DNA of 64,000 bases from an uncultured Pelagibacteraceae bacterium (GCA_902598825.1 CACKDD010000003.1:1-64000); one strand, 5' to 3'; shown: positions 11,412-24,150, counted from the first letter of the stretch. The notes: generated by a model not told the origin, from the letters alone. Made by a program: numbers and translations.

Positions 11412-13183
11412 GTTCTTACGAAATAATAGATCATGAATATGACGTAGTAGTTTTAGGTGCTGGTGGCTCTGGACTAAGAGCAGCAGTAGGATTAAGCGAA
11501 GCTGGATTAAAAACTGCATGTATCTCAAAAGTATTTCCCACTAGAAGTCATACCTCTGCAGCTCAAGGTGGTATTTCAGCAGCACTTGGGAATATGGGAG
11601 AAGATGATTGGCGATGGCATATGTATGATACTGTTAAGGGAGCAGATTGGTTAGGTGATCAAGATAGCATTGAATATCTGTGTAAAGAAGCACCCAAAGC
11701 AGTAATTGAACTAGAAAAGTATGGTGTCCCTTTTAGTAGAACGGATGATGGAAAGATTTATCAAAGACCATTTGGTGGTATGACAAAAAATTATGGTAAT
11801 GGAATTGTTCAAAGAACCTGTGCTGCAGCAGATAGAACTGGTCATGCAATATTGCATACTTTGTATGGTCAAGCTTTAAAACATAAGACAGAGTTTTTTA
11901 TAGAATATTTTGCGTTAGATTTATTAATGAAAGATGGAGAGTGTAAAGGTTTAATAGCATGGAATCTAAACGATGGAACAATTCATAGATTTAGAGCACA
12001 TTCAGTTATAATCGCAACAGGTGGTTATGGAAAAGTTTATTATTCTGCTACCTCTGCCCACACATGTACCGGCGATGGTAATGCAATGGTGCTTAGAGCG
12101 GGATTACCTTTACAAGATATGGAGTTTGTTCAGTTCCACCCAACAGGAATTTATGGTCATGGCACGTTAATAACTGAAGGTGCTAGAGGAGAAGGAGGAT
12201 ATCTTACGAACTCTAAAGGTGAAAGATTTATGGAGAGGTATGCTCCTAATGCTAAAGATTTAGCTTCTAGAGATGTTGTAAGTAGATCTATGTCAATAGA
12301 AATTAATGAAGGAAGAGGTGTAGGAAAAGATCAAGACCATGTTCATTTAAACTTAAGTCACTTAGATAAAGAAGTTATAGAAAGTAGATTACCTGGTATA
12401 ACTGATGCAGCGCGATTATTTGCTAATGTAGATGTTACCAAAGAACCAATTCCAGTAGTTCCTACAGTTCATTACAATATGGGTGGAATACCGACAAATT
12501 ATAAGGGAGAGGTATTAACAGTAAATGGATCAGAAAAAACCGTTCCAGGCTTAATGGCGATTGGTGAAGCTGCATGTGTTTCAGTTCATGGAGCGAACAG
12601 ATTAGGATCTAATTCATTAATTGATCTTGTAGTATTTGGAAGAGCTGCAGCTAAAAGAGCAGCAGAATTAGTTACACCAGGAATGCCACATGAAGAAATT
12701 AGTGAGTCTGAAACACAAAAATGTCTTGATAGATTTGACAAAATTAGAAATGCTGATGGTGACATTGGAACTGCAGAATTAAGATTATCAATGCAAAAAA
12801 CAATGCAATCTAAATGTGCAGTTTTTAGAACAGAAAAAACTTTAAAAGAGGGTGTTGAGGAAATAAGAAAAACTTATGATGGTTTAGAATCCATATCAGT
12901 TAAAGATAAATCATTAATCTTTAATACAGATTTGGTTGAAACTTTAGAATTTGACAATTTAATCAGACAAGCAGTTGTGACTGTAGACTCCGCTTATAAT
13001 AGAAAAGAAAGTAGAGGAGCACATGCACGAGAAGATTATCCTAAAAGAGATGATGAAAAATTTATGCAACATACACTTGCTTGGTGCGATGGAAAAGAGA
13101 CAAAAATAAGTTATAGAGAAGTTCATAAAACTACTCTTACAAATGAAGTTCAATATTTTCCTCCCCAAGAAAGAGTTTATTAA
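11408..13183 (+). CDS. sdhA: Succinate dehydrogenase flavoprotein subunit
   Basis: [62 protein letters not shown]. Confidence 0.97.
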   Translation: MSSYEIIDHEYDVVVLGAGGSGLRAAVGLSEAGLKTACISKVFPTRSHTSAAQGGISAALGNMGEDDWRWHMYDTVKGADWLGDQDSIEYLCKEAPKAVIELEKYGVPFSRTDDGKIYQRPFGGMTKNYGNGIVQRTCAAADRTGHAILHTLYGQALKHKTEFFIEYFALDLLMKDGECKGLIAWNLNDGTIHRFRAHSVIIATGGYGKVYYSATSAHTCTGDGNAMVLRAGLPLQDMEFVQFHPTGIYGHGTLITEGARGEGGYLTNSKGERFMERYAPNAKDLASRDVVSRSMSIEINEGRGVGKDQDHVHLNLSHLDKEVIESRLPGITDAARLFANVDVTKEPIPVVPTVHYNMGGIPTNYKGEVLTVNGSEKTVPGLMAIGEAACVSVHGANRLGSNSLIDLVVFGRAAAKRAAELVTPGMPHEEISESETQKCLDRFDKIRNADGDIGTAELRLSMQKTMQSKCAVFRTEKTLKEGVEEIRKTYDGLESISVKDKSLIFNTDLVETLEFDNLIRQAVVTVDSAYNRKESRGAHAREDYPKRDDEKFMQHTLAWCDGKETKISYREVHKTTLTNEVQYFPPQERVY

Positions 13184-13962
13184 TGGTTCAGATTAATTTA
13201 CCTAAAAACTCTAAAGTTCAAAAAGGTAATTATTTCAAAGACAAAACAGGTTCTAAAAACCTAAGAAAAGTTAATGTCTACAGATGGGATCCTTCAACGG
13301 GAGAAAACCCTAGAATTGATACTTATGAGGTTGATATGGATAACTGTCCTTCAAAAGTTTTAGATGTTTTAAACAAAATAAAAAATGAGATTGATCCATC
13401 TATTGCTTATAGGAGATCTTGTGCTCATGGAGTTTGTGGTTCTTGTGCAATGAACATGGGTGGTAAAAATGGATTGGCTTGTACTACTCCTCATTCTGAA
13501 ATTGATGGGGATATAGATATTTATCCATTACCTCACTTAAAAGTTAAAAAGGATTTAATTGGTGATTTAGATGGTTTATATAAACAATATCAATCTATAG
13601 AACCTTGGTTAAAATCAAATTCAAATTCAGAAACTACAGAAATTATTCAATCAAAAAAAGACAGGGAAAAACTAGATGGTGCATATGAATGTATTATGTG
13701 TGCTTGTTGTTCCACATCTTGTCCAAGTTATTGGTGGAATGGCGACAAGTATTTAGGCCCAGCAGTATTATTACAGGCTTACAGATGGATTGTGGATAGC
13801 AGAGATGAAGAGAGAGAAGCTAGATTAAAAAAAGTAGCAGATGAACTTAAACTTTATAGATGCCATACTATCTTAAATTGTACTAGTGCATGTCCCAAAG
13901 GTTTAAACCCAGCAAAAGCTATTGCTGAAATAAAAAAAATGTTAGCAACCGCTAATATATAA
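13183..13962 (+). CDS. sdhB: Succinate dehydrogenase iron-sulfur subunit
   Basis: [15 protein letters not shown] [2Fe-2S]; [34 protein letters not shown]. Confidence 0.97.
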   Translation: MVQINLPKNSKVQKGNYFKDKTGSKNLRKVNVYRWDPSTGENPRIDTYEVDMDNCPSKVLDVLNKIKNEIDPSIAYRRSCAHGVCGSCAMNMGGKNGLACTTPHSEIDGDIDIYPLPHLKVKKDLIGDLDGLYKQYQSIEPWLKSNSNSETTEIIQSKKDREKLDGAYECIMCACCSTSCPSYWWNGDKYLGPAVLLQAYRWIVDSRDEEREARLKKVADELKLYRCHTILNCTSACPKGLNPAKAIAEIKKMLATANI

Positions 13963-14004
13963 ACAATAGACTAACAAGAGTTTTTAATCTAAAAGATCCT
14001 ATTC

Positions 14005-15498
14005 ATGAAACAAATTGAACATTTTGTAGGTGGAAAAATAATTCCTGGTAAATCAAATAAAAAAGGTAAGGTTTTTAACCCGGCGACTGGTGAACAAGAA
14101 AAAGAAGTAAGATTAGCCTCTAAAGCAGATCTAGATCATACGGTTAATATTGCACAAGAAGCTTTTAAGGAATGGTCGTTAAAACCATCTCTTGTAAGAG
14201 CTAGAATTATGTTCAAATTTAAAGAGTTAATAGAAAAAAATTCAGATGAGCTTACACAGTTGATAGTTTCTGAACATGGAAAAGTTTATGAAGATGCAAA
14301 GGGATCTTTAACCAGAGGTTTAGAGGTTGTTGAATTTGCTTGTGGAATACCCCATTTACTTAAAGGTGAATTTTCAGAAAATGTTGGAACTAATGTCGAC
14401 AGTTGGTCAATGCGACAACCATTAGGAGTAGTTGCAGGTATCACACCATTTAACTTTCCAGCAATGGTGCCAATGTGGATGTTTCCTATTGCAATTGCTT
14501 GTGGAAATACCTTTATATTAAAGCCGTCCGAAAAAGATCCATCGTGTGCAATAAAACTAGCAGAATTATTAAAAGAAGCAGGTCTTCCAGATGGAGTTTT
14601 TAATGTTGTTAACGGAGATAAAGAAGTTGTAGATGCAATCTTAACAAACAAAGATATTAAAGCACTAAGTTTTGTAGGTTCGACACCAATAGCAAAATAT
14701 ATTTATGAAAATTCCGCAAAAAATGAAAAGAGAGTTCAGGCACTAGGAGGAGCAAAAAATCATTTAGTTGTTATGCCAGATTGTGACTTAGATGGTGCAG
14801 TAAATGGTTTAATGGGTGCCGCATATGGATCTGCAGGTGAAAGATGTATGGCCCAATCAGTTGCAGTAGCTGTTGGAGATATAGGAGATGAGCTAGTATC
14901 AAGATTATCAAAAAAAGCAGAGGCTTTAAAAGTTGGTCCTGGAATGGATAAAAGTTCAGAGATGGGACCTTTAGTTACTAAGGAGCATCTAGAAAAAGTA
15001 AAAGGATATGTTGATTTAGGGGTAAAAGAAGGTGCCAAGTTAGTAGTTGATGGTAGAAACTTAAAATTACAAGGTTATGAAGATGGTTTCTATATTGGAG
15101 GCTGTTTGTTTGATCATGTAAAAAAAGAAATGAGAATATATCAAGAGGAAATATTTGGACCAGTTTTATCTGTAGTTAGAGTAAAAACTTTTGAAGAGGC
15201 TACAAAACTCATTAATGATCATGAATATGGAAATGGAGTAAGTATTTATACAAGAGATGGTGATTCAGGAAGAACTTTTGCAAGCAAAATACAAGTTGGA
15301 ATGGTTGGTATTAATGTTCCTATCCCTGTTCCAATGGCCTTTCATAGTTTTGGAGGTTGGAAAAGATCGCTATTTGGAGATAGTGCAATGCATGGTATGG
15401 AAGGGATAAAATTTTATACAAAACTTAAAACAATAACCTCGAGATGGCCTTCTGGAATTAGATCAAATGCTGAGTTCGTAATGCCAACAATGAAATAA
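14005..15498 (+). CDS. mmsA: CoA-acylating methylmalonate-semialdehyde dehydrogenase
   Basis: ALDH superfamily; GITPFNFPAMVPMWMFPIAIACGNTFILKPSEKDPS; LGGAKNHLVVMPD; GSAGERCMA. Confidence 0.92.
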   Translation: MKQIEHFVGGKIIPGKSNKKGKVFNPATGEQEKEVRLASKADLDHTVNIAQEAFKEWSLKPSLVRARIMFKFKELIEKNSDELTQLIVSEHGKVYEDAKGSLTRGLEVVEFACGIPHLLKGEFSENVGTNVDSWSMRQPLGVVAGITPFNFPAMVPMWMFPIAIACGNTFILKPSEKDPSCAIKLAELLKEAGLPDGVFNVVNGDKEVVDAILTNKDIKALSFVGSTPIAKYIYENSAKNEKRVQALGGAKNHLVVMPDCDLDGAVNGLMGAAYGSAGERCMAQSVAVAVGDIGDELVSRLSKKAEALKVGPGMDKSSEMGPLVTKEHLEKVKGYVDLGVKEGAKLVVDGRNLKLQGYEDGFYIGGCLFDHVKKEMRIYQEEIFGPVLSVVRVKTFEEATKLINDHEYGNGVSIYTRDGDSGRTFASKIQVGMVGINVPIPVPMAFHSFGGWKRSLFGDSAMHGMEGIKFYTKLKTITSRWPSGIRSNAEFVMPTMK

Positions 15499-15510
15499 GG
15501 AGAAATATTA

Positions 15511-16473
15511 ATGAGTAAAATATCTTTAATTGGCGCTGGTCAAATTGGTGGAACTCTTGCACACTTGATTGGAACAAAAGAACTTGTTGATGAAGTTGTT
15601 CTTTTTGATGTAGCAAGTGGGATAGCTAAAGGAAAAGCATTAGATATCGCTCAATCATCATCAGTTGATGGTTTTAATGTAAAATTTTCAGGCACTGATG
15701 ATTATAAGGACATTAAAGACTCTAATGTAATTATTATTACTGCAGGGGTTCCGAGAAAACCTGGAATGAGTAGAGATGACTTACTTGGTATAAATTTAAA
15801 AATTATTAAACAAGTTGCTGAAGGGGTTAAACAGAATGCACCTGACGCTTTTGTAATCTGTATCACAAATCCTTTAGACGTAATGGTAATGGCTTTTCAA
15901 AAATTTTCAGGATTATCAGCAAATAAAGTAGTTGGTATGGCTGGAATTTTAGACAGTTCAAGATTTAAATTATTCTTGTCTTTAGAACTTAATGTTGCAG
16001 TTAAAGAGATAGATGCAATGGTTATGGGTGGTCATGGAGATACTATGGTTCCAATGCCAAGATTTACAAAAGTATTAGGAAAACCTTTACTTGATTTAGT
16101 AAAAGAAGGAAAAATTTCTCAAGAAAAATTAGAAGAAATAAATCAAAGAACTAGAGATGGTGGTGCTGAGATAGTGAAATATCTTGAAAAAGGATCAGCA
16201 TTTTATGCACCTGCAGCATCGGGAGTTCAGATGGCAGAAGCATACTTAAATGATGAAAAAAAATTATTACCATGTGCTATTCAACTTAATGGAGAGTATG
16301 GTGTAAATAATGTTTACGCTGGTGTTCCAGTGATTATTGGAAAGAATGGTGTTGAAAAGATAGAACAAATTGATTTGGATGAAAAAGAAAAAAAAGAATT
16401 TATGCATTCTATTGATGCAGTCAGAGCTTTGTGGGAAGCAGCATCTAAAATAGATCCCGATCTTTCTAAATAA
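15511..16473 (+). CDS. mdh: Malate dehydrogenase
   Basis: [55 protein letters not shown]-type Shine-Dalgarno (aaggag) upstream. Confidence 0.96.
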   Translation: MSKISLIGAGQIGGTLAHLIGTKELVDEVVLFDVASGIAKGKALDIAQSSSVDGFNVKFSGTDDYKDIKDSNVIIITAGVPRKPGMSRDDLLGINLKIIKQVAEGVKQNAPDAFVICITNPLDVMVMAFQKFSGLSANKVVGMAGILDSSRFKLFLSLELNVAVKEIDAMVMGGHGDTMVPMPRFTKVLGKPLLDLVKEGKISQEKLEEINQRTRDGGAEIVKYLEKGSAFYAPAASGVQMAEAYLNDEKKLLPCAIQLNGEYGVNNVYAGVPVIIGKNGVEKIEQIDLDEKEKKEFMHSIDAVRALWEAASKIDPDLSK

Positions 16474-16475
16474 TA

Positions 16476-17636
16476 ATGAATATTCACGAACATCAGGCAA
16501 AACAAATTTTAAAAAAATATGGAGCGATTGTTCCACAAGGTGTTTTTGCTCTTTCTGTTGATGAATTAGTGGAAAAAGCAAAATCATTAAACACAAAGAA
16601 ATATGTACTAAAAGCTCAGATTCATGCCGGAGGAAGAGGTAAAGCTGGAGGTGTAAAAATTTTAGATACCATTGAGGAATTAAATGAAGCTGCAAAAGAA
16701 TTAATGGGAAAAACTTTAATAACTCACCAAACAGGCCCAGAGGGTAGAGAAGTAAAAAGATTATATGTCGAAGAGTCTTCAAGTATAGAAAAAGAGTTTT
16801 ATCTCTCTTGCTTAGTAGATAGGGCTAGTTCAAAAATTGCTTTTATATCAAGTGATCAAGGGGGAATGGATATTGAGGAAGTAGCCAAAAATACTCCAGA
16901 AAAAATTATTACTACAAAAGTTGATTTAAATAATGAAATTTTAGAAAAAGATTGTGAGAAAATTGTTAAGATTTTTAATTTAAATGATACTACAAAAATA
17001 CAAGCAATATCTTTGATAAAATCAATTTATCAAATGTTTATAAAGACAGATGCAAATATGGTTGAAGTAAATCCGTTAATTTTAACAAAAGAAGAAAAAA
17101 TAATTTGTTTAGATGCAAAAGTAAATTTTGATTCCAATGCCTTATTTAGACAGCCAGAAATTGTTGAGTTAAGAGATTTAAATGAGGAAGATACGAGTGA
17201 AATAGAAGCCAGCAAGCACGATTTAGCTTATATCAAATTGGATGGAAGTATTGGTTGTATGGTTAACGGAGCAGGTTTAGCCATGGCAACTATGGATATA
17301 ATAAAGCTGTATGGGAAAGAACCAGCTAATTTTTTAGATGTAGGAGGAGGCGCTTCAAAAGAAAAAGTTTCTGCAGCTTTAAAAATTATTTTATCAGATA
17401 AGAATGTTAAAGGAATTTTAATAAACATTTTTGGAGGAATAATGAGATGTGATGTTCTTGCCCAAGGAGTTGTTGATGCAGCTAAAGAAATTAACATAAG
17501 CGTTCCTCTAGTAGTTAGACTTGCAGGTACAAATTTCAAAGAAGGAAAGAAAATTTTAGATAACTCAGGATTAAAATTAATCTCCGCTGATAATTTAGAT
17601 GATGCAGCTAAAAAAATTGTAGAGGCGATTAAATAA
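16476..17636 (+). CDS. sucC: Succinyl-CoA synthetase (ADP-forming) beta subunit
   Basis: [49 protein letters not shown]. Confidence 0.97.
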   Translation: MNIHEHQAKQILKKYGAIVPQGVFALSVDELVEKAKSLNTKKYVLKAQIHAGGRGKAGGVKILDTIEELNEAAKELMGKTLITHQTGPEGREVKRLYVEESSSIEKEFYLSCLVDRASSKIAFISSDQGGMDIEEVAKNTPEKIITTKVDLNNEILEKDCEKIVKIFNLNDTTKIQAISLIKSIYQMFIKTDANMVEVNPLILTKEEKIICLDAKVNFDSNALFRQPEIVELRDLNEEDTSEIEASKHDLAYIKLDGSIGCMVNGAGLAMATMDIIKLYGKEPANFLDVGGGASKEKVSAALKIILSDKNVKGILINIFGGIMRCDVLAQGVVDAAKEINISVPLVVRLAGTNFKEGKKILDNSGLKLISADNLDDAAKKIVEAIK

Positions 17637-17637
17637 A

Positions 17638-18513
17638 ATGTCTGTTTTGGTAAATAAAAATACAAAAGTAATTTGTCAGGGTTTTACAGGAGCACATGGT
17701 ACTTTTCATTCAGAACAAGCAATTCAGTATGGAACAAATTTAGTTGGTGGAGTTACACCAAAAAAAGGAGGTCAAAATCATTTAGACAGACCAGTCTTTA
17801 ACAGTGTTCTTGAAGCCAAAAAAGAAGTTGGTGCCGACGCAACAATGATTTATGTTCCTGCTAAATTTGCAGCTGCTGCAATTATAGAAGCTATTGATGC
17901 ATCAGTTGAACTTATAGTTTGTATTACTGAGGGTATTCCAATCCAAGATATGCTTAAAGTTAGACAAAAGTTAAATGGTTCAAAAAGTAGATTGATAGGA
18001 CCTAATTGCCCAGGAATTATAACACCTGACGAATGTAAAATTGGAATAATGCCAGGCAATATTCATAAGCGTGGATCAGTTGGAATTGTATCTCGGTCTG
18101 GAACATTGACATATGAAGCAGTTGCGCAAACAACAGAAAATGGCTTGGGGCAGTCGACTTGCATTGGTATAGGTGGAGATCCTATTAATGGTACTAATTT
18201 TATTGATTGTTTAGATTTGTTTTTAAATGACGATGAAACAAAATCAATTTTAATGATTGGTGAAATAGGTGGTAATGCTGAGGAAGAAGCTGCAGAATTT
18301 ATTAAAAATCACAAAATTAAAAAACCTATAGTTGGATTTATTGCTGGAATAACAGCTCCTCCAGGTCGAAGAATGGGACATGCTGGTGCTATAATTTCGG
18401 GAGGAAAAGGCGGTGCTGGAGATAAGATAAAAAAGATGGAAGAGTGCGGAATAACTATTGCAAACTCACCATCAAAAATTGGAAAAACACTATTCAATAA
18501 ATTGTCTAATTGA
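17638..18513 (+). CDS. sucD: Succinyl-CoA synthetase alpha subunit
   Basis: [52 protein letters not shown]. Confidence 0.97.
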   Translation: MSVLVNKNTKVICQGFTGAHGTFHSEQAIQYGTNLVGGVTPKKGGQNHLDRPVFNSVLEAKKEVGADATMIYVPAKFAAAAIIEAIDASVELIVCITEGIPIQDMLKVRQKLNGSKSRLIGPNCPGIITPDECKIGIMPGNIHKRGSVGIVSRSGTLTYEAVAQTTENGLGQSTCIGIGGDPINGTNFIDCLDLFLNDDETKSILMIGEIGGNAEEEAAEFIKNHKIKKPIVGFIAGITAPPGRRMGHAGAIISGGKGGAGDKIKKMEECGITIANSPSKIGKTLFNKLSN

Positions 18514-18548
18514 AAAATTTCTTCCTACGTTTATATTAATAGAAAATA

Positions 18549-21422
18549 ATGTCTTCTTCTAAAAATCTTGAATACGCAAAAACAGCATTTTTGAATAAAT
18601 CAAATAGTGCTTTTATAGAAGAAATGTATCTAAAATTTGTAAATAACGATCCAGATTTACCTAATGGCTGGAGAGAATATTTTAGTGATATTGGAGAAGA
18701 GTTTGAGGTTGTAGTAAATGAAATAAATGGCCCATCTTGGAGTCCTTCTAAAAAAGTTTCAATTAATAGAAATCAAATTCAATCTAATGAAGATAAAAAA
18801 ATAAATCCAATAGATTCTATAAGATCAAATGCTAATTCAATTAAAGCTGTGGCGATGATTAGATCATATAGACAACGAGGTCATTTAATAGCAAAATTAG
18901 ATCCTCTTGAACTACTTAAATCTGATTATTTAGAGGAACTTCATCCAGAGTCTTATGGATTTAAAAAGGAAGATTATCACAAAAAAATATTTTTAGATGG
19001 TGTAACTAATAAACAACATTCTACAATTAAAGAGATACTTGAATTTTTAAGGGAAAAATATTGTGATACAATTGGGTATGAGTACATGCATATCTCTAAT
19101 CCTACGGAGAGAAAATGGTTTAGGGATAGAGTAGAAATAGCTGATGATTTTCAATTTACTAAGAACGGTAAAGAAGCAATACTAAACAAATTAATTCAAG
19201 CTGAAGGTTTTGAAAAATATTTACATACTAAGTATGTAGGGACTAAAAGATTTGGACTTGATGGTGGTGAAAGTTTAATTCCTGCTCTTGAACAAATTAT
19301 TAAAATTGGCGGTCAATCTAAAATAAAGGAAGTTAAGATTGGAATGTCTCACAGAGGCAGACTAAATGTACTAGCAAACGTTTTACAAAAATCTTATAAA
19401 AGAATATTTAACGAATTTGCTGGTGAAATTAACTCAACATCAGAGGATGGAGCTGGCGATGTTAAATATCATTTGGGTGCATCATCTAATAGAGAATTCG
19501 ATGGAAATTCAGTTCATGTGAGTTTAACTGATAATCCATCCCATTTAGAGGCAGTCAATCCAGTTGTTCTTGGTCAAACTAGAGCAAAACAATTTTTCCA
19601 TCAAGACAAAGAAAGAAAAAAAGTAATACCAATATTAATACATGGTGATGCAGCTTTTGCTGGACAAGGGGTAGTTGCAGAATGTTTTGCAATGTCAGGT
19701 CTTCCAGGACATAATACTGGTGGTACAATTCATATTATTGTTAATAATCAAATAGGCTTTACTACAAGCCCTAGATTTGCAAGGTCATCACCTTATCCCT
19801 CGGATATTGCAAAAATGGTTGATGCACCAATTATCCATGTTAATGGAGATGATCCAGAAGCAGTTGTTTACGCAGCAAGAATAGCTACAGATTTTAGATT
19901 AAAATTCAACAGAGATGTTGTAATAGATTTAATTTGTTATCGAAGATTTGGTCATAACGAAGGTGATGAGCCGTCATTTACTCAGCCATTAATGTATAAA
20001 AAAATTCGATCACATCCTTCAACTGTAAAAGTTTACGGTGAAAAGCTTATACATGAAGGTTCAATTTCAAAAGACCATCTAAACAATTCAATTAAAAAAT
20101 TTAAAGATTTACTTGATGATCAATTTAAAAATGCCAAAAACTATAAACCAAAAATTGAGTGGTTTGAAGGAACATGGTCTCGATATAAACCAGAAAGAGG
20201 TAAAGATAAAAGAGGTGTTACTGGCTTTGATATAAAAAAATTAATGGAAATATCAAATAAAATAAACTCAATCCCACCAGATATTAATATTCATAAAACT
20301 ATATCAAAGATTATGGCTAACAGAAAAACTACAGTTATAAATGGAAAAGCTATAGACTGGTCTACTGCAGAGGCCTTGGCTTTTGGATCCTTGTTAGAAG
20401 AAGGCTATCCAGTAAGATTGGTTGGTCAAGATTCTGGGAGAGGTACATTTAGTCAAAGACATTCCGTTTTAAGAAATCAAACAGATAATTCAAGATATGT
20501 TCCTTTAAATAATATTTCACAAAAACAAAAAAAATTTGAAATAGTTGATAGTTTTTTATCTGAATTAGCTGTTCTAGGGTTTGAGTATGGTTATAGTTTA
20601 GTAGAACCAAACACACTTACTTTATGGGAAGCACAATTTGGTGATTTTGCAAATGGTGCTCAAGTAGTTATTGATCAGTTTATTGCATCTGGTGAGAGAA
20701 AATGGTCAAGAGCTTCAGGTCTAGTTATGCTTTTACCACATGGATATGAAGGCCAGGGCCCAGAACATTCATCTGCAAGATTGGAAAGATTTTTACAATT
20801 ATGTTCAAACGATAACATGCAGGTTATGAATTGCACAACTCCAGCTAATTATTTCCATGCATTAAGGAGACAAATGCATAGAGATTTTAGAAAACCCTTA
20901 ATAATAATGACACCAAAATCGTTATTAAGACATAAACATTGCGTTTCACAGATAGAAGATTTTAGTAAAAAAAATTCATTTCATAGAATTTTATGGGATC
21001 ACGCTATGGATCCTAAAATAAAAGGTTTTATTGAATTAAAAAAACCAAAAAAAATTAAAAAAGTGATTCTTTGTTCAGGAAAAATATATTTCGATTTATT
21101 GGAAGCAAGAGAAAAAATGAAAAGAAATGATGTAGTGTTTTATAGGATTGAGCAGCTTTATCCTTTTCCTGCTAAAACACTTGTTAAGGAACTACAGCCA
21201 TATGCAAAAAATGCGTATTTTTATTGGTGCCAAGAAGAACCAAAAAACATGGGAGCATGGTTTTCTGTACGAGACTATATCCAATGGACATTAGATAGTA
21301 TTAAGGCTAATAATAATAAAATTTCTTATATAGGAAGAAGTCCTGATGCATCACCAGCAACCGGATATGCAAAAAGGCACATTTCTCAACAGGAAGAAAT
21401 TATAAAGAAAGTTTTTGAATAG
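18549..21422 (+). CDS. sucA: 2-oxoglutarate dehydrogenase E1 component
   Basis: VKIGMSHRGRLNVLANVL; HGDAAFAGQGVVAECF; GQDSGRGTFSQRHSVL; LPHGYEGQGPEHSSARLERFLQL. Confidence 0.97.
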   Translation: MSSSKNLEYAKTAFLNKSNSAFIEEMYLKFVNNDPDLPNGWREYFSDIGEEFEVVVNEINGPSWSPSKKVSINRNQIQSNEDKKINPIDSIRSNANSIKAVAMIRSYRQRGHLIAKLDPLELLKSDYLEELHPESYGFKKEDYHKKIFLDGVTNKQHSTIKEILEFLREKYCDTIGYEYMHISNPTERKWFRDRVEIADDFQFTKNGKEAILNKLIQAEGFEKYLHTKYVGTKRFGLDGGESLIPALEQIIKIGGQSKIKEVKIGMSHRGRLNVLANVLQKSYKRIFNEFAGEINSTSEDGAGDVKYHLGASSNREFDGNSVHVSLTDNPSHLEAVNPVVLGQTRAKQFFHQDKERKKVIPILIHGDAAFAGQGVVAECFAMSGLPGHNTGGTIHIIVNNQIGFTTSPRFARSSPYPSDIAKMVDAPIIHVNGDDPEAVVYAARIATDFRLKFNRDVVIDLICYRRFGHNEGDEPSFTQPLMYKKIRSHPSTVKVYGEKLIHEGSISKDHLNNSIKKFKDLLDDQFKNAKNYKPKIEWFEGTWSRYKPERGKDKRGVTGFDIKKLMEISNKINSIPPDINIHKTISKIMANRKTTVINGKAIDWSTAEALAFGSLLEEGYPVRLVGQDSGRGTFSQRHSVLRNQTDNSRYVPLNNISQKQKKFEIVDSFLSELAVLGFEYGYSLVEPNTLTLWEAQFGDFANGAQVVIDQFIASGERKWSRASGLVMLLPHGYEGQGPEHSSARLERFLQLCSNDNMQVMNCTTPANYFHALRRQMHRDFRKPLIIMTPKSLLRHKHCVSQIEDFSKKNSFHRILWDHAMDPKIKGFIELKKPKKIKKVILCSGKIYFDLLEAREKMKRNDVVFYRIEQLYPFPAKTLVKELQPYAKNAYFYWCQEEPKNMGAWFSVRDYIQWTLDSIKANNNKISYIGRSPDASPATGYAKRHISQQEEIIKKVFE

Positions 21423-21428
21423 ATATAA

Positions 21429-22718
21429 ATGAGTGAAAAAATTTTAGTTCCAGTCCTTGGTGAAAGTATCACAGAAGCCACAGTATCTAAGTGGCTGAAA
21501 AATCAAGGTGAAAAAGTTGAAGCAGATGAACCAATTGTTGAGTTAGAAACTGATAAAGTTAATTTAGAAGTACCTTCACCTGTTTCAGGAGTTTTAGATA
21601 GTATAAATTCTAAAGATGGATCGGTAGTTGAAGTTGGTGCAGTTCTAGGTTCAGTGACTGAAAGTGGTACTAACACAAATGAAACTCAAGAGATAAAGAA
21701 AATTGAGCCAACTATTAATGAAAATAATGTTGTAAAATTGGAACCTCAAAAAGAATTAGAAGAAATAGAAGAACCAAAAATTTTTGATGAAAAAAAAGAG
21801 GAACCTTTGGTCCTTACTAATGAGGTTAAAGAAAAAAAAGAATTAAATATAACAACAGATGCTAATACAATGTCTCCAGCAGTAAGAAAAATTATAACTG
21901 AAAATAAAATTGATATTAAATCTGTAAAAGGAACTGGAAAAGATGGAAGAGTTTTAAAAGGAGATTTAATTAATTTAATGGGTTCAAATCCACCTCCTTC
22001 AGAAAGAAAAATTAAATATGGTCAGGAAGAAAGAATAAAAATGACCAGGTTGAGACAAACAATAGCCAAGAGATTAAAACAAGCTCAAGAGAATGCGGCA
22101 CTACTAACCACTTTTAATGAAGTAGACATGACAAATGTCATGGATATGAGAAAAGAAAATCAAGAGGATTTTCAAAATAGATATGGAGTAAAATTGGGCT
22201 TCATGTCTTTTTTCGTGAAAGCTTGTGTGGTAGCTTTAAAAAATTATCCTGCAGTCAATGCAGAAATTGAGGGTGATGAGATTATTTATAAGAATTATTA
22301 TAATATAAGTTTTGCAGTTGGTACTGATAAGGGACTTGTAGTTCCAGTTCTTAAAAATGCAGATGAACTTTCATTTGCAAATATAGAAAAAAATATTAAA
22401 GAAATTTCAGAAAAAGCTAAAGATGGAAAGCTTACGATTGAGGATCTGCAAGGAGGTACATTTACTATCAGTAATGGTGGTGTATATGGATCAATGCTCT
22501 CAACACCAATATTGAATTTACCTCAATCAGGTGTATTAGGTATGCATAATATTGTAGACAGACCAATGGTGGTTGACGGGGAAATAAAGATAAGACCTGT
22601 TATGTATTTAGCGTTATCTTATGATCATAGAATTATTGATGGTAAAGAGTCAGTTTCATTTTTAAAAATGATTAAAGAAAATTTAGAAGAACCCAGAAGG
22701 TTATTTTTAGATATTTAA
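21429..22718 (+). CDS. sucB: Dihydrolipoamide succinyltransferase (E2 of 2-oxoglutarate dehydrogenase)
   Basis: Lipoyl domain [16 protein letters not shown]2 catalytic [18 protein letters not shown]. Confidence 0.96.
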   Translation: MSEKILVPVLGESITEATVSKWLKNQGEKVEADEPIVELETDKVNLEVPSPVSGVLDSINSKDGSVVEVGAVLGSVTESGTNTNETQEIKKIEPTINENNVVKLEPQKELEEIEEPKIFDEKKEEPLVLTNEVKEKKELNITTDANTMSPAVRKIITENKIDIKSVKGTGKDGRVLKGDLINLMGSNPPPSERKIKYGQEERIKMTRLRQTIAKRLKQAQENAALLTTFNEVDMTNVMDMRKENQEDFQNRYGVKLGFMSFFVKACVVALKNYPAVNAEIEGDEIIYKNYYNISFAVGTDKGLVVPVLKNADELSFANIEKNIKEISEKAKDGKLTIEDLQGGTFTISNGGVYGSMLSTPILNLPQSGVLGMHNIVDRPMVVDGEIKIRPVMYLALSYDHRIIDGKESVSFLKMIKENLEEPRRLFLDI

Positions 22719-24122
22719 ATGACAGATAAATTTCAAGCAGTAGTTATCGGTGGAGGCCCAGGAGGTTATGTATGTGCAATTAGACTCTCACAATTAGGTC
22801 TTAAAACTGCATGCATAGAGTCTAGAGGTTCTCTAGGTGGAACTTGTTTGAACATAGGCTGTATACCATCAAAAAGTTTATTAAATTTATCTGAAGAATT
22901 CCATAATGCTAAAAATTTATCAAATAAAGGTATTGAAGTAGGAGAAATAAAATTAAATTTATCAAAAATGATGAAAAATAAAGATAAGGCAGTTACAGTT
23001 TTAACTAAAGGAGTAGAATTTTTATTGAAGAAAAATAAAGTAACTTATTTTAAGGGTACTGGAAGTTTCAAATCAAAAAATGAAATTCTGATTATAGAAA
23101 ACGAAAGTAAAAAAGAGATATCAATAAAAGCAGATAAAATTGTAATTGCAACAGGTTCATTACCAGTTTCTTTACCAGGAATTGAATTTGATGAAAAAGT
23201 TATTGTTTCCTCAACTGGCGCATTGAAATTTGAGCAAGTCCCTAAAAAAATGGTTGTGGTTGGAGGAGGATATATTGGTTTAGAGATGGGATCAGTTTGG
23301 TCAAGGTTAGGTACCGAAGTTCATGTAATTGAGTTTTTAGATCATATCACACCAGGTATGGATAAAGAGATCTCGAATGAATTTATGAAGATTTTAAAAA
23401 AACAAGGAATAAATTTTCATATGCAACATAAAGTTGAACAAATAAAAAAAAGTGACAGCGGAGCAATCGTTTCCACAAAAGACAAAGAGGGAAACAAAAT
23501 AGATTTTAATTCTGATATAGTTTTAGTTTCAGTAGGAAGAAAGCCAAATACAAGTGGTTTGAATTTAGAAAAAGTTGATATTGAGTTAGATGAAAAAAAG
23601 AGAATTAAAACTGATAAGTACTTTAAAACTAATCAAGATAATATTTATGCTATTGGAGATGTTATAGCAGGGCCAATGTTAGCTCATAAAGCAGAGGATG
23701 AAGGTATTGCTGTAGCAGAAAATATTGCTGGTCAGTCAGGTCATGTAAATTATGATACTATTCCAGGGGTCGTTTATACAACTCCTGAAGTTGCATCTAT
23801 TGGTAAAACAGAAGAGCAATTAAAACAATCAAATATTAAATATAAAATTGGTAAATTTTCATTTATGGCAAACTCTAGAGCAAAAGCCATAGACGATGCT
23901 GAGGGGTTTGTAAAAATTTTAGCAGATGAAAAAACTGACAAGGTTTTAGGAGCTCATTTAATTGGTCCACACGCTGGAGAATTAATAGCAGAAATAGGGG
24001 TTGCAATGGAATTTGGTGCCAGTTCAGAGGATATTGCTAGAACATGTCATGCCCATCCTACTTTTTCTGAGGCAGTCAAAGAAGCAGCATTATCTGTAGA
24101 TAAAAGAGCAATACACTCTTAA
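22719..24122 (+). CDS. lpd: Dihydrolipoyl dehydrogenase
   Basis: VIGGGPGGYVCAIR; GGTCLNIGCIPSKSLL; CHAHPTFSEAVKEAAL. Confidence 0.96.
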   Translation: MTDKFQAVVIGGGPGGYVCAIRLSQLGLKTACIESRGSLGGTCLNIGCIPSKSLLNLSEEFHNAKNLSNKGIEVGEIKLNLSKMMKNKDKAVTVLTKGVEFLLKKNKVTYFKGTGSFKSKNEILIIENESKKEISIKADKIVIATGSLPVSLPGIEFDEKVIVSSTGALKFEQVPKKMVVVGGGYIGLEMGSVWSRLGTEVHVIEFLDHITPGMDKEISNEFMKILKKQGINFHMQHKVEQIKKSDSGAIVSTKDKEGNKIDFNSDIVLVSVGRKPNTSGLNLEKVDIELDEKKRIKTDKYFKTNQDNIYAIGDVIAGPMLAHKAEDEGIAVAENIAGQSGHVNYDTIPGVVYTTPEVASIGKTEEQLKQSNIKYKIGKFSFMANSRAKAIDDAEGFVKILADEKTDKVLGAHLIGPHAGELIAEIGVAMEFGASSEDIARTCHAHPTFSEAVKEAALSVDKRAIHS

Positions 24123-24127
24123 AATAC

Positions 24128-24150
24128 TTTCATATTATTAAAATATGAAA
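24128..24150 (+). repeat. Perfect 9-bp inverted repeat containing the priA start codon
   Basis: TTTCATATT-attaa-AATATGAAA; the ATG at 24145-24147 lies in the 3' arm. Confidence 0.75.

Noticed and set aside
14286-14651. 121-aa and other (14760-15038) reverse-strand ORFs
   Set aside because: Antisense to mmsA; translations look like shadow reading frames.
16267-16782. 171-aa reverse-strand ORF
   Set aside because: Antisense to mdh and sucC, low-complexity Leu/Phe-rich translation typical of antisense of AT-rich genes; no recognisable domain.
17228-17665. 145-aa reverse-strand ORF
   Set aside because: Antisense to sucC; no family signature or regulatory context.
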